Source: a virus
Length of the DNA: 44,286 nt
IMG/VR virus record: IMGVR_UViG_3300037041_000422
Coordinates: 1-44,286 of that record
Direction: 5' to 3' (one strand)
Of this stretch, positions 32,448 through 41,932 are shown one piece after another. How positions within the stretch are numbered: position 1 is the stretch's first letter; each line of letters opens with the position of its first letter. Under the pieces are notes generated by a model that saw only the letters and a list, made by a program, of their open reading frames with translations, searched no databases and was not told the DNA's origin. A program made the position numbers and the translations under genes.

Positions 32448-32966
32448 TTATATAATGTAGTTTTTGTCAACTATAGCCCTCGTTCTCGAGGGGCTACCAA
32501 ATACAACTGCGTACGGCGCTACATTCTTTGTAACCACAGCACCTACGCCAATCACAGCATTTTCACCAATCTGTACACCTGGTAGAACTAAAGCCCCAGC
32601 ACCTATTCGTACGGCCCTTCCAATTCTGTATCCGTTAGGCTTGAATTCTTTAATGTGTCTGCGCTGATGAAGCATATCATTATCATTACAGCCTACGAAT
32701 CCAGGTGCAATAAACACTTTTTCTTCAATCACAGCACCCTTTGTAATATGGCACTGTGCATGGATAAGACAATCATCACCAACTTCACACTCACCCTCAA
32801 AGACTGATAAGTGACCAATCATAGTCCTATTACCAATAACAGTCTTCGGACGCATGACTACATAGTGACCGATGAAACAGTCTTCTCCAATCGTACAGTT
32901 TTCTTCAATGATAGCAGTTTCTGATACTTTTGATCCCTTGCCAATTACTGCAGTTGCATGAATCAT
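32448..32966 (-). CDS. Left-handed beta-helix (hexapeptide) acyltransferase
   Basis: 172 residues made of hexapeptide repeats, for example IGKGSKVSETAIIEENCTIG and VIGNRTMIGHLSV. CLIHAQCHITKGAVIEE contributes a likely catalytic His. The C-terminal RIGAGALVLPGVQIGENAVI then GVGAVVTKNV is typical of sugar O-/N-acyltransferases of the WbbJ/LbH type. Such enzymes acylate sugars using acetyl-CoA. Overlaps the glycosyltransferase gene by 4 bases, so the two are translated together. Unusual in a head gene cluster. Confidence 0.9.
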   Translation of the reverse strand: MIHATAVIGKGSKVSETAIIEENCTIGEDCFIGHYVVMRPKTVIGNRTMIGHLSVFEGECEVGDDCLIHAQCHITKGAVIEEKVFIAPGFVGCNDNDMLHQRRHIKEFKPNGYRIGRAVRIGAGALVLPGVQIGENAVIGVGAVVTKNVAPYAVVFGSPSRTRAIVDKNYII

Positions 32967-33925
32967 AGGAGACCTCCGTAAATTTTAAGCATTTCTATTG
33001 CAGTTTCTTTTATATGAGGAACTTGTTTTACTGGGCGTTCAGTGACTTTCCCAGTTATAATATCCATAAGTCTTTCTACTTGCACGCGGTGGTCGCCTTC
33101 AGGAATCCAGTACTGTGCATACTCGTTCCCTACAAATGATATTATCTTTGCACCGCAAGCAAGAGCCTCAAGTGACATTCTATTAAAGTCACCATACTGC
33201 ACAGGACTATAATAGAAGTCCGCTGCACAGACGAAATTACGGAGTTGTTCTTTGTTCAGTTTACTCGGGCTGATGTATGTACTATACCTAGCACCGTTCA
33301 TATATGATAAGGGCATCCACCATCTGTGTTGGTCATAAGGTATATTGATAAAATGAGCCCTGGCGTCTGGTAACTGTTTTACAATAAGCGGCCACATTAA
33401 AAGTAAATCAAGCGGCCACTTGCAAGTATGACAGTTTTCTGCAGTTAATATTGCAGGAGTCCCAGTCAACAAACGCTGTTTCGCAACAGGCTTCCAGAAG
33501 TCCAAGTCAATTCCCATCGGTACTACGTACACTGGTGCTCTTGTCATGGTCTCCCATATTGATGCTTGACGAGGCCAGAATGAAACAACAGCATCTGCAC
33601 GCTGTAGGAAGTATCCAGCCATTGCAAGGCTATCGGATGCTCCGTAATTGCCAGTAAGACCCGCTGTTACCGAAGCTTCAAAAACGTGCTCTGGAGCACC
33701 GTGCTTCACAAATATGATTTTCTTCGTTTTATCAAACGCTAGTGAATCAGGGATATGAGCATGGACTACATGAATATCTGCGTCCATGCCCTTTTCCCAT
33801 GTACTACGATCTTGAGTATTGCAAAGGACACTATCCGAGCCTTGGGCTACTTCAGCATCACAGATGTCTGTTGCTACGTTTGATAGTCCTGACCCGTTAA
33901 GAAATGTCCAATGCGTTACTTTCAT
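32963..33925 (-). CDS. GT-B fold glycosyltransferase (GT4-like)
   Basis: 320 residues. The N-terminal Rossmann half has HVVHAHIPDS and IIFVKHGAPEHVFE; the C-terminal half has VYVVPMGIDLDFW, PAILTAENC and the signature NRMSLEALACGAKIISFVGN, the E-x7-like donor-binding motif. It probably moves a nucleotide sugar onto an acceptor. GGAGTATAA precedes the ATG. It lies between the Ser/Thr-rich repeat protein and the acyltransferase, suggesting that it glycosylates a virion protein. Confidence 0.88.
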   Translation of the reverse strand: MKVTHWTFLNGSGLSNVATDICDAEVAQGSDSVLCNTQDRSTWEKGMDADIHVVHAHIPDSLAFDKTKKIIFVKHGAPEHVFEASVTAGLTGNYGASDSLAMAGYFLQRADAVVSFWPRQASIWETMTRAPVYVVPMGIDLDFWKPVAKQRLLTGTPAILTAENCHTCKWPLDLLLMWPLIVKQLPDARAHFINIPYDQHRWWMPLSYMNGARYSTYISPSKLNKEQLRNFVCAADFYYSPVQYGDFNRMSLEALACGAKIISFVGNEYAQYWIPEGDHRVQVERLMDIITGKVTERPVKQVPHIKETAIEMLKIYGGLL

Positions 33926-33933
33926 TTATACTC

Positions 33934-34809
33934 CTAAAGTGAATGTGATGCCAGTTTAGAACTGATTGTAGAAATCAGCGTTGACTGAGCTACGTTCTGA
34001 CTGGTTGCTGCACTTGTTGCTACAGACGCTGCACTTGTTGCTGTGCTAAGATTTGAAGAATCAACTGTTGACAGTCTAGTTACAACTGATGTATTAGCAC
34101 TTGTGTCAACACTAAGATCTGTACTAACTACAACGCTGTCAGCACTTGATACCCTGGTAGCCATACTGGTATCAGCACTTGTTACTGTTGACGTAAGAGC
34201 ACTATCAACAGTTGACAGTCTGGAAACTATACTTGTATTAGCACTTGTTGATGAACTTAAATTAACACTGTCAGCCGCCAAGTCAACTGTTACGGTACTT
34301 AAAAGCGTACTATCGGCAGTACTTGTTCTTGTTAACAAACTTGTATCCGCAGACCCTGCACTCGACAGCACAACGCTATCAGCAACTCCATAACGAGTTA
34401 CAAGACTTGAATCAGCACTGATAAGTGTTGACTTGTCAGTACTATCAACAACACCAAGTTGTGAAATTGCACTTGTATCAGCACTAATAGTCGCTGACAA
34501 ATTGGTACTATCCACAGTTGAAACCCTTGCAATAGCACTTGTGTCAGCAGACACTTGAACACTCTTGTTCGTAGAAATAACTGTAGATTCCTGTGTTACA
34601 GCACTGGTTGCTGCACTAGTCGCAACGCTTCCAGAAATACTTGTACCAGCACTTCCGCCACTTGACGTACCAGCTGACAACCCCGCACTTGCAGCGGTTG
34701 AACCAACTGTACTTGTTGCCGTACTTGACGCGACACTCTTGGCAGCACTTGTCTGTGCAGAACCAAGAATCGTATCATCCCTTAGGGCGTTAATTTCCCT
34801 ATCACTCAT
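33934..34809 (-). CDS. Ser/Thr-rich repetitive virion protein
   Basis: 291 residues, close to half Ser or Thr by eye. After a 20-residue lead (MSDREINALRDDTILGSAQT), about eight units of roughly 22 residues repeat the pattern DS-x2-LS-x3-SADTS-x3-R, for example STNLSATISADTSAIS and SALTSTVTSADTSMAT. No catalytic motif. The periodicity suggests a solenoid, fibre or stalk. It lies between scaffold and glycosyltransferase and is the obvious candidate acceptor for O-linked sugars. It is not certain that it is in the mature particle. Confidence 0.7.
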   Translation of the reverse strand: MSDREINALRDDTILGSAQTSAAKSVASSTATSTVGSTAASAGLSAGTSSGGSAGTSISGSVATSAATSAVTQESTVISTNKSVQVSADTSAIARVSTVDSTNLSATISADTSAISQLGVVDSTDKSTLISADSSLVTRYGVADSVVLSSAGSADTSLLTRTSTADSTLLSTVTVDLAADSVNLSSSTSANTSIVSRLSTVDSALTSTVTSADTSMATRVSSADSVVVSTDLSVDTSANTSVVTRLSTVDSSNLSTATSAASVATSAATSQNVAQSTLISTISSKLASHSL

Positions 34810-34819
34810 AGTAATCCTC

Positions 34820-35707
34820 CTACTGGGTAGATTTTATCATAGCATCAATTTCTGCGGCTACCCCTGTAAGCGGCTGTTCTTGCTTTCCAGGTTGCCGAAC
34901 ATGAGATGTCTTTGCAAAGCCAGGATTTCCACCAGCCTTCGGTCGACTAGTTTCATTCGCTTTCTCTGCAGCCTTCTCCGCCTTACGCTTGAGTCCAAGT
35001 GTTTTTCTTACTGCTCCTACATCATCACCTGTTCCCCCTACAAAGTCCATTATTTTATCTAGGTCCCACGCAGGATTCTTCGAATGAGTCTCATCAATCA
35101 GTTTTCCGACTGTCTTTTTATGCTCAAGCAAGTCGGGATTCTTTTCGTAGAACTCACTGGTTTTCTTATGAATCTGCACATACTGTGGAACCATACTCCC
35201 GATAATCTTAGGAATAGCCCTAAGCATTCCCTGTATGGTGTCTGTCTGAACCCGCTTGACTACTTCGTTGAACTTCTCACGGCGAGTAAATATTTCTTCA
35301 TATTCCTCGTCATCTGCAACGATCTGGTCTGCCAGGTCCTTTGATACTTCCGCAAGCTGCTGCGTTAAGTAATCACCACCAGTTGACTGCGTTGAGTCTT
35401 CCGTTTTCGTGGACTCTTCTTTTGTTTCAAGCTTCGCGATTAAGGCATCGATCTTAGCCTCGAGTTCGGCAATCTTTTTATCCTTGCCTTCTTCAACTTC
35501 AGGTTCATCTGATTTAGGCTCTTCGTTATCGGTGTCTTTGGGTACTACGTCTTCGGTCTCCTTGTTGTCGTCATTATTAGAATCTGTTTCAGATTCCTTA
35601 GTAGGCTCGAACATAGAAAGCATTTCAGAAATCTGGTCTACTTGTGTGTCTACTACAACATCAGTCTTCGGTGCTTCAGTCTTAGGCGTTTCGTTTTCTG
35701 CTGGCAT
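34820..35707 (-). CDS. Capsid scaffolding protein
   Basis: 295 residues, with a strongly acidic, disordered N-terminal half (runs of Glu, Asp, Ser, Thr, Lys), a coiled coil (KDKKIAELEAKIDALIAKLE) near the middle, a helical second half, and a basic end KRKAEKAAEKANETSRPKAG. This is the usual composition of tailed-phage scaffolds. Position between portal and capsid genes agrees. AGGAG precedes the ATG. Confidence 0.78.
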   Translation of the reverse strand: MPAENETPKTEAPKTDVVVDTQVDQISEMLSMFEPTKESETDSNNDDNKETEDVVPKDTDNEEPKSDEPEVEEGKDKKIAELEAKIDALIAKLETKEESTKTEDSTQSTGGDYLTQQLAEVSKDLADQIVADDEEYEEIFTRREKFNEVVKRVQTDTIQGMLRAIPKIIGSMVPQYVQIHKKTSEFYEKNPDLLEHKKTVGKLIDETHSKNPAWDLDKIMDFVGGTGDDVGAVRKTLGLKRKAEKAAEKANETSRPKAGGNPGFAKTSHVRQPGKQEQPLTGVAAEIDAMIKSTQ

Positions 35708-35716
35708 ATAATTCTC

Positions 35717-36049
35717 CTATTCTTTTTTAGCTTCTGTTTTGGCTTTGAGTTCGTCTGTTAAAGAATCGTAGTTTTCTATCAGGAAACTTGGAATCGCTTG
35801 AATGAATCGAAGCTCTTCAATTCTTCCCTGATATACTCGTACTGTTTCTATATCAATACGTTGGTCCTCAAGGTCATCACGAGATGCTTTTATACGATAC
35901 CGAATAGTATCGTTTATATACTGCCAGACTGGGTCCTTCGCAAACGCTTTAAGTCTTTCAACCGAAGGAAGCTTTGTATCAATCAAGTCAGCTGTCATAC
36001 TGTCAACTTCAACCGCCATAAACTTATGCCATATATCAGCCAACCACAT
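35717..36049 (-). CDS. Hypothetical protein between portal and scaffold
   Basis: 110 residues, helical, with an acidic Lys/Glu C terminus (TDELKAKTEAKKE). It starts inside the last codons of the portal gene (14-base overlap) behind AGGAGG, and ends 9 bases before the scaffold. Similar small helical proteins occur at this place in podophages, with roles in assembly unproven. Confidence 0.65.
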   Translation of the reverse strand: MWLADIWHKFMAVEVDSMTADLIDTKLPSVERLKAFAKDPVWQYINDTIRYRIKASRDDLEDQRIDIETVRVYQGRIEELRFIQAIPSFLIENYDSLTDELKAKTEAKKE

Positions 36050-37964
36050 TGCCAGCCTCCTCTATAGGAACCATGTTCCCAGCTTGCACTTCACTTGCTA
36101 CTTGTGCATCTTGCATTAATTCGGTAGTAACATTACCACCTTTGTTAACGAAGTCATTTACATTCTTAGCGCCAGTCATCCTAGCGATATGCTTGAAAAC
36201 TCGTACCATGTCAAACGCTTGACCAACTGCAGGATATGCTCCCATAGTCTGAAACAACTGCACCCAGTTGTCAGCGAAGTCACCATTTACAGTTGTACCA
36301 TCACTAGACACAATGTCATAGTTAACGAGGAGCTGGTCAGGTCTAGCCTTTATTCCTCCTACATCTGCACCAAACTCCTCTATTAACTCTTCCTCATAAC
36401 GACCCTTGATTTTAACGTAAGTGTCCATAGTCATGAACTGTTGGGTATGAGAAGCGAACATATATGCTAAGTCTTGCATCAGCATAAGACTTGCAACTTT
36501 TGCAGATTTCTGCAGTCTACTCACAGCGCCACTACGGGTGTCACGACTTTCAGTAGCACTACGTCTTTCCGAACCGCTCCGCATGATTCCCATAAGTGAA
36601 TCAACAGCACCACTTGAGCGCTGCATAACGTCCATTATGACACTAACGTCAGCCATATGATTTCTGGTAACGTCAGTCACTGCCAACTGTTTCACAGCAT
36701 TTTCAACTCCACGTCCCCACACAGCCCGTCTGGTTCTAATTAACTTTCCAGGTCCTGGTTTCGCCAAATCAGCCATGTTAATAAGATAAGGGTCAACGAT
36801 AAGCATATCATTGATTGCCTTACGAACGTTAGCAACGTGACTGGTAAACATGAAGTCGAGAATTTCCTGTAGTCCATATATTAACTCCAAATTGCTAACA
36901 GGTGTCAATGAGTGCCCATCGAATTGAGGAGCGCATACTCCAACAGGATACATATTGTGGTCTAAATCAACAGGCTTTGCACAGCGTACAACTTGATCAC
37001 CAGACAATATGAATAGCCACTTTTCTGGATACTCAGACTTCCCAAGTTCTAACTCCTTAGGAATAATATTTAAGTACATTATGATATCGTCAACAGGAGC
37101 ACTTAATTCAGAATAGTCTGCATTACGAGAGCTTCCGCCAACTTTCTCTTCACGTTCATCAGGATTGCTGATGAGTATAGAACTACGCCCATCTATATGA
37201 TTAACATAGCGACCATTGAATAAGTCTGTATCATACTGTTCATCACCAAGGATTTCAGTATAGTTGGTTCTGTTAATCCAGCCTACGAATCCGCCTCGCT
37301 GTATTTCGTGAATAGGAACAGAAGGATCTGGGAGATATAAATAAGGGTCAATATTCTGTAGCATGTTTCCTTCGAACAGCATTTCTTCTGCTCTAATTTT
37401 CACACCATCAGGACCCATTGTAGTTACTTTACCATACTTTCTATCCCATATAGGACTGGAAACACCGAAGCCATATGCCAGCGAATCACGTAACTGAGTA
37501 TGCAGTGCGAGTCCAACTTTGTTCCGTATGCACTGGAGTTCTATAACTTTCTCAAGCATGATACTACCAATTTTATCCTCAGTTGTAAAACCATCATAGC
37601 GGAATATTGGACTTTCCAGAAACACTGTTACGAAATAAGTAAGGATTGTTTCAAGCGTAGCATATGAATATGGAACTACAATAGCCATAGGCTTACGAGC
37701 ATCCTTTTCTTTCTCGAACTCTTCCAACGCATCAAGCGTTATGTAAGCTGTCAAAGTGTTATCGATTTTCTTCCAATATGGATGTCTACGATTCATGACT
37801 GCCCAGCTTGCTTCAGCATAATCAAGGACTATATCACGGATACTATCATGGAGTTTACTACCAGGTCTTAAGTCTAGTCCATCTGGATACTTGTAGTCAT
37901 ACTTAACGTCAGATAGAGCACTATCAAGTTTCCGTTTACCACTATTTCCTCTGACAGTTATCAT
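36036..37964 (-). CDS. Portal protein
   Basis: 642 residues, a length typical of podophage portals. N-terminal region binds the connector body (LDALEEFEKEKDARKPMAIV, SYATLETILTYFVTVFLESP); the middle has YLYLPDPSVP and WINRTNY; near the end RSSGAVDSLMGIMRSGSERR and SATESRDTRS resemble conserved portal helices. Forms the dodecameric DNA gate. The start at 37964 is chosen over 37997 because GAGGA (37976-37980) fits it. It follows the large terminase gene. Confidence 0.85.
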   Translation of the reverse strand: MITVRGNSGKRKLDSALSDVKYDYKYPDGLDLRPGSKLHDSIRDIVLDYAEASWAVMNRRHPYWKKIDNTLTAYITLDALEEFEKEKDARKPMAIVVPYSYATLETILTYFVTVFLESPIFRYDGFTTEDKIGSIMLEKVIELQCIRNKVGLALHTQLRDSLAYGFGVSSPIWDRKYGKVTTMGPDGVKIRAEEMLFEGNMLQNIDPYLYLPDPSVPIHEIQRGGFVGWINRTNYTEILGDEQYDTDLFNGRYVNHIDGRSSILISNPDEREEKVGGSSRNADYSELSAPVDDIIMYLNIIPKELELGKSEYPEKWLFILSGDQVVRCAKPVDLDHNMYPVGVCAPQFDGHSLTPVSNLELIYGLQEILDFMFTSHVANVRKAINDMLIVDPYLINMADLAKPGPGKLIRTRRAVWGRGVENAVKQLAVTDVTRNHMADVSVIMDVMQRSSGAVDSLMGIMRSGSERRSATESRDTRSGAVSRLQKSAKVASLMLMQDLAYMFASHTQQFMTMDTYVKIKGRYEEELIEEFGADVGGIKARPDQLLVNYDIVSSDGTTVNGDFADNWVQLFQTMGAYPAVGQAFDMVRVFKHIARMTGAKNVNDFVNKGGNVTTELMQDAQVASEVQAGNMVPIEEAGNVVG

Positions 37965-37987
37965 AATTTCACACGTCCTCTTATATA

Positions 37988-38016
37988 AGAATAACATTCG
38001 TTTTCATAGAATGCAA
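37988..38016 (-). promoter_or_regulatory. Possible sigma70-type promoter before portal gene
   Basis: On the minus strand TTGCAT (38011-38016), a 17-bp spacer and TATTCT (37988-37993) occur in the 72-base gap between large terminase and portal, the widest gap of this arm. Matches are imperfect (4 of 6 in each box). Confidence 0.35.
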
Positions 38017-38036
38017 CACACAATTATACATTATTA

Positions 38037-39572
38037 CTATCTATTCCAGTTTGATACTGCGTCGTCACCAAGATCAAAAGGTTCATCCTGAGTATAATAA
38101 TTATCTATATCAATATCATCAGAGAGCATTTCTTTCAGTCTTGCTTGTTCAGCTTCTGATATGTTAGTACTTGGGGCGTGAAAGTAACGTTCGCCCTGTT
38201 CAAGTATAGGAATGATGTCTGCAAAAGCATCCATTATATCATCTCGTCTGGAGCGTGGAAAAGACATCAATTGTGCCTCAAGACCACCGCTGATTGTCTT
38301 ATTATGGAAAATCAGACCCTTTCGATAGAATGGAACCAGTGCTGCAATTCTATCCTCTTTCTTCCCGCGCTCATTTATTTCAAGTATTTCTGCGTTGATA
38401 CCTTGACGAATCATTTCACTTTTGAATGGGTAAGTTATGAATTCATTCAAGGATGTTACTTTCAATGCAAAGACAGTTGCGTTTATTCGCTGAGCCATTC
38501 GGAAGGCTTCTGTATATATTCTATCAGGATGCATCCTTTCAGCAATACAGTCACGGAAATAGATTCTATTCGCAGCTGCATTAAAGCCAACTCCAACAAT
38601 TGCAGAATAGTCAGCACTTTTCTTAACAGTCTTTGCAGGGTCAATGATAACTACGTTTTCAATAGACTCTGATTTATTCATGTCTTTGGATTCTTCGTAG
38701 TATTTGAAGTATGTCTTACTAAACGTAGGGTCTTCAGATGATATCGGCAGATTTCGATATTCACGAAAGAATGTATCAAGCATGCCTTGAGAGCGATACT
38801 TTTCTGCCATGCTTGTTATTTGCTCTGTTGATATGAACTCAGGCCACAAACTGTTATAGTTATCATCACATAGTTCTATGTTCAAGTGAACCCAGTTAGG
38901 ATCTTCCATCAAGTTTGCTAACAGTGAATCCTCATGAAGAATTGTTCCCATCATGCCTATTTGCCAGTCCTGACGATTTCGTGCAGTTGCACCCATAACA
39001 TCGCCATACCACCACTCTTTCATTTTAGCACGCTGGTCCTCAGACTTAACGCCCTCGGTTGATTCCAAGTCATCAGCTAGAATTAAATCTGGTCTGTTGT
39101 CACCATATAGTATACCACGGACCTGCTGTCCAGACCCACGAGGAAACACCATAGTGCCATTACTAGTAACCCACATATCCTTAGTGAAAGCGTCAAATGG
39201 AGCATCTGATTTTATAGTTCCGAACACTTTCTTTATAATGCTATTTGTTAACAGTTCACGTTTTAAATTCTCCGATTGCATTAGTGCTTGTGTTGCCGAG
39301 TTGCTGATTGGTACAATGAACTTCTTTTCATTGAATAGTATTTTCTTAGCTGGATATGCCAAGTTCATAATGCTTGTTTTACCAAAGCCTCGAGGTGCGG
39401 TGATGACGAAGTTCTGAATTGTGGGGTCATCAAGGATTGCAAAAAGAGGGTCATGGATTTTATAGAATGGGAGACTAAAGCGATCTGGGAACATAGTTCT
39501 TGCAGTGGCTGCCGTTGATAGGAAGCATTTTGCAAGCGTTAGTTCAATAGAATCAATTACTACAGAATCCAT
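38037..39572 (-). CDS. Terminase large subunit
   Basis: DNA-packaging motor. Walker A TAPRGFGKTS (Lys65), Walker B LILADDLES (about residue 165), coupling GMMGTILHEDS, nuclease motifs VVIIDPAKTVKKSADYSAIV (about 310) and RRDDIMDAFADI near the end. 511 residues is normal. GGAGGGG precedes the ATG. No small terminase is recognised; the neighbour at 39584 is not a typical one, so it may lie outside the window or have diverged. Confidence 0.93.
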   Translation of the reverse strand: MDSVVIDSIELTLAKCFLSTAATARTMFPDRFSLPFYKIHDPLFAILDDPTIQNFVITAPRGFGKTSIMNLAYPAKKILFNEKKFIVPISNSATQALMQSENLKRELLTNSIIKKVFGTIKSDAPFDAFTKDMWVTSNGTMVFPRGSGQQVRGILYGDNRPDLILADDLESTEGVKSEDQRAKMKEWWYGDVMGATARNRQDWQIGMMGTILHEDSLLANLMEDPNWVHLNIELCDDNYNSLWPEFISTEQITSMAEKYRSQGMLDTFFREYRNLPISSEDPTFSKTYFKYYEESKDMNKSESIENVVIIDPAKTVKKSADYSAIVGVGFNAAANRIYFRDCIAERMHPDRIYTEAFRMAQRINATVFALKVTSLNEFITYPFKSEMIRQGINAEILEINERGKKEDRIAALVPFYRKGLIFHNKTISGGLEAQLMSFPRSRRDDIMDAFADIIPILEQGERYFHAPSTNISEAEQARLKEMLSDDIDIDNYYTQDEPFDLGDDAVSNWNR

Positions 39573-39583
39573 GACCCCTCCGA

Positions 39584-39910
39584 TTATACTGCGTACAGTG
39601 GTGTGATTTGTAGTCCACCCGCTGATGAAGCTGCTGCACTGATGAACTGAAGATCCTCACATAGATCAGCTCCCATAAATACTGCCGGAAGCGCGGATGC
39701 TGTAAGTGTATGACCAAGGCCACTTGTACCCTGTGTCGGTGTAGCACCAAAGATAATACGAACACTATTTGTATCCACTGTGAGAATCATGCCTTGCATA
39801 GTGCGACCAGCATCTTCGAGAACTGCAGCTGCAATAGACTGAGCAGCATCGGTTGAAGCAACACGATATGTGCTGCCAGGTACTCCCATGAAATCCATAG
39901 TTTTTATCAT
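39584..39910 (-). CDS. Small virion-type protein, unknown role
   Basis: 108 residues, beta-rich with Gly/Ala/Thr (GSTYRVASTDAAQSIAAAVL, GATPTQGTSGLGHTLTASAL). A start at 39910 follows AAAGGAGG. It could be a decoration or capsid-binding protein. It sits directly before the large terminase gene, where a small terminase is often found, but it has no HTH or acidic C terminus. Confidence 0.6.
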   Translation of the reverse strand: MIKTMDFMGVPGSTYRVASTDAAQSIAAAVLEDAGRTMQGMILTVDTNSVRIIFGATPTQGTSGLGHTLTASALPAVFMGADLCEDLQFISAAASSAGGLQITPLYAV

Positions 39911-39926
39911 TGATTGTTTTCCTCCT

Positions 39927-41480
39927 TTATCCTATTAGTTCTATTTCACAAGGGCTTGTTGTATAGCCAGGTGCCTCAGTCCAACTATTTCCATAATCAA
40001 ATGTTACGTTTGCATAGTAATGACCACCGTAACCATATCTAAATGCAACTGCTACTCCATAACCAAAAGAAATAGGTCTTTTTCCTCCGTCATTATACAT
40101 AGTGGTTGGGATACATAACTCCCAGTTTATTCCATAATCAGCAGTATAATAAAGTCTAGCAGCACCACTATAAGACCCAACTAATAAAGCACGCCCATTC
40201 CCAAGATTTGTTGCATATATTCCATAGCCAACAAGACTCGCATCATACACCCGAGTCCAAGTTTCACCATAATCTGTAGATCGTAAAAGTGATCCATAGT
40301 CACCATAAACACCAACATCACTACATATAACAATCCCACTTCCCATATGAGCAAGTTTACAGTTACCATAGTACTTAGCCCATGTATACTTATCAACCCA
40401 AGTAATTCCACCATCAAGACTTTTTGATATAATACACTTTGCATTAAGACCATATTTTATCATTAGTACCATATCAGAGTCAATAAATATATGATGAGGA
40501 AGTGACATCATAGTTGGAAATGTCTGAACATCCCAACTACGACCATAGTTGGTTGACCGTGCTAAATATGCAGGTGTTGTAGTACTCCAGGATGTATTAT
40601 CATTAGAAGCAAGAACTATCCCATGACCATCAGCTGAAATACTATTAACAGGCTCATTCATACCAGATATAGTTAACTTATACCATATCTGTCCATAGCG
40701 CTCAGCAAGATAACAAATACCATTTGACTGTCCTGCCGAAAGTAATATATAGCCATTACCAATGTACTTAATTACAACTGATGCAGCACCAGTATGCTCA
40801 ACCCCGTTACAGTTTATAGTAGGATAAGGAGACTTAAACCAAGTAAATCCATAGTCATTAGATAGATAAAACTCTGCTGCATCTAGATACACAGCGCCTG
40901 AATTATAAATAGTCATAAGAAACTTACCACCAGTTGGTGGTTCAACATGAGGACTATCACCATCAGATCCAAGCCACGTTCCAACATCTGTTGGTACAAG
41001 CCACGGAACAGGCCCGTCTGTTATTAGTGCATTTAATAGATCACTTGATAAACAGTCATCATCATGAGTCATACCAGTATGAACAGCTCCCACACGAATA
41101 TCATCAATAACACTCATTAAGTCACAACTAACAAAGCGAGGGGGTGTAGTCCTTGCCCAACCGTGCTGCCGAAGAGCTGCTAGTACATTACTAGTTTCAC
41201 ACCCAAGAGGACTATAAAAGCCCATTGAAACAGACGTTAACACAAGTGACGCAACACCAAGTTCTACGGTTATCGGAACTGGATTAAGAACATTATCAAT
41301 AGAAAGAGTAAGAGTAAGTTTCTCCAACGCAATTATACTATATCCACGAGACATTATTGGAGTATATGTTAAATGAACAGTGTCCAAATTAACATACTGT
41401 GATGGTATAAATGGAAGTCCTAAGTCTAGATGTATAGTATCTAGATCTATATGGTCTGTCTGTGAAGGAAGTATTATCAC
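39927..41480 (-). CDS. Asp-box beta-propeller, sialidase-like virion protein
   Basis: 517 residues. Six Asp-box motifs of the form S-x-D-x-G-x-x-W are readable: SNDYGFTW, STNYGRSW, SLDGGITW, STDYGETW, TADYGINW and TFDYGNSW, spaced about 50 residues apart over the C-terminal 60 percent, as in sialidase-type propellers. No catalytic Arg triad can be confirmed. The first 100 residues carry repeats of HIDLDTIHL. A GTG start with GGAGC fits. Likely a tail-spike or fibre domain that binds or trims host glycans. Confidence 0.75.
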   Translation of the reverse strand: MIILPSQTDHIDLDTIHLDLGLPFIPSQYVNLDTVHLTYTPIMSRGYSIIALEKLTLTLSIDNVLNPVPITVELGVASLVLTSVSMGFYSPLGCETSNVLAALRQHGWARTTPPRFVSCDLMSVIDDIRVGAVHTGMTHDDDCLSSDLLNALITDGPVPWLVPTDVGTWLGSDGDSPHVEPPTGGKFLMTIYNSGAVYLDAAEFYLSNDYGFTWFKSPYPTINCNGVEHTGAASVVIKYIGNGYILLSAGQSNGICYLAERYGQIWYKLTISGMNEPVNSISADGHGIVLASNDNTSWSTTTPAYLARSTNYGRSWDVQTFPTMMSLPHHIFIDSDMVLMIKYGLNAKCIISKSLDGGITWVDKYTWAKYYGNCKLAHMGSGIVICSDVGVYGDYGSLLRSTDYGETWTRVYDASLVGYGIYATNLGNGRALLVGSYSGAARLYYTADYGINWELCIPTTMYNDGGKRPISFGYGVAVAFRYGYGGHYYANVTFDYGNSWTEAPGYTTSPCEIELIG

Positions 41481-41494
41481 TCTAATGCTCCTAT

Positions 41495-41932
41495 TTATGC
41501 AGCGTCAATGAGACCAAGTATATTTACCACAAGTGTAAATGCGATACTAATAGAATTCTGATTCCCACCGAAGTCCCAATATGCAATCAGTACATCATTG
41601 GCTGGAGTCCCAGTGCTTTTATACAATACAGCATATCGACAAGTGAAGCCCGTTCCATCAGCTGTCCATTCTGGATCTCCACAATCGAATACTGATTTGT
41701 TTGTTCCAGTATCAACCGTTACAGACTTACCACCAACTGTTTTTCCACCTGCAGTATAGCCACCGCCTATTGCAAGCTCATTGGCACTAATGTCATCGAA
41801 GTACTCATCATTATCAATACTTGGAGTATATGAATCCTCGAGTAATGCGACTTTCAAAGTATCATTGGCGAAGTCAACAAGTGGGCTGAAAGCGTTACTT
41901 TTAAAACTATTATACAGATATCCTGTAGCCAT
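41495..41932 (-). CDS. Small structural protein of a common phage type
   Basis: 145 residues. LKVALLEDSYTPSIDNDEYF then GYTAGGKTVGGKSVTVDTGT, RYAVLYKSTGTPANDVLIAY and a WDFGG motif match a recurrent phage structural family, probably a minor virion or tail-associated protein. CGGGAGG precedes the ATG; dyad copy E lies in its leader. Confidence 0.8.
   Translation of the reverse strand: MATGYLYNSFKSNAFSPLVDFANDTLKVALLEDSYTPSIDNDEYFDDISANELAIGGGYTAGGKTVGGKSVTVDTGTNKSVFDCGDPEWTADGTGFTCRYAVLYKSTGTPANDVLIAYWDFGGNQNSISIAFTLVVNILGLIDAA

Noticed and set aside
32464-32667. Plus-strand frame within the acyltransferase gene
   Set aside because: It mirrors hexapeptide repeats of the minus-strand gene, and lacks a ribosome site.
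39584-39910. Small terminase subunit
   Set aside because: Position fits, but the sequence is beta-rich with Gly/Ala/Thr and has no HTH or coiled coil expected of small terminases.
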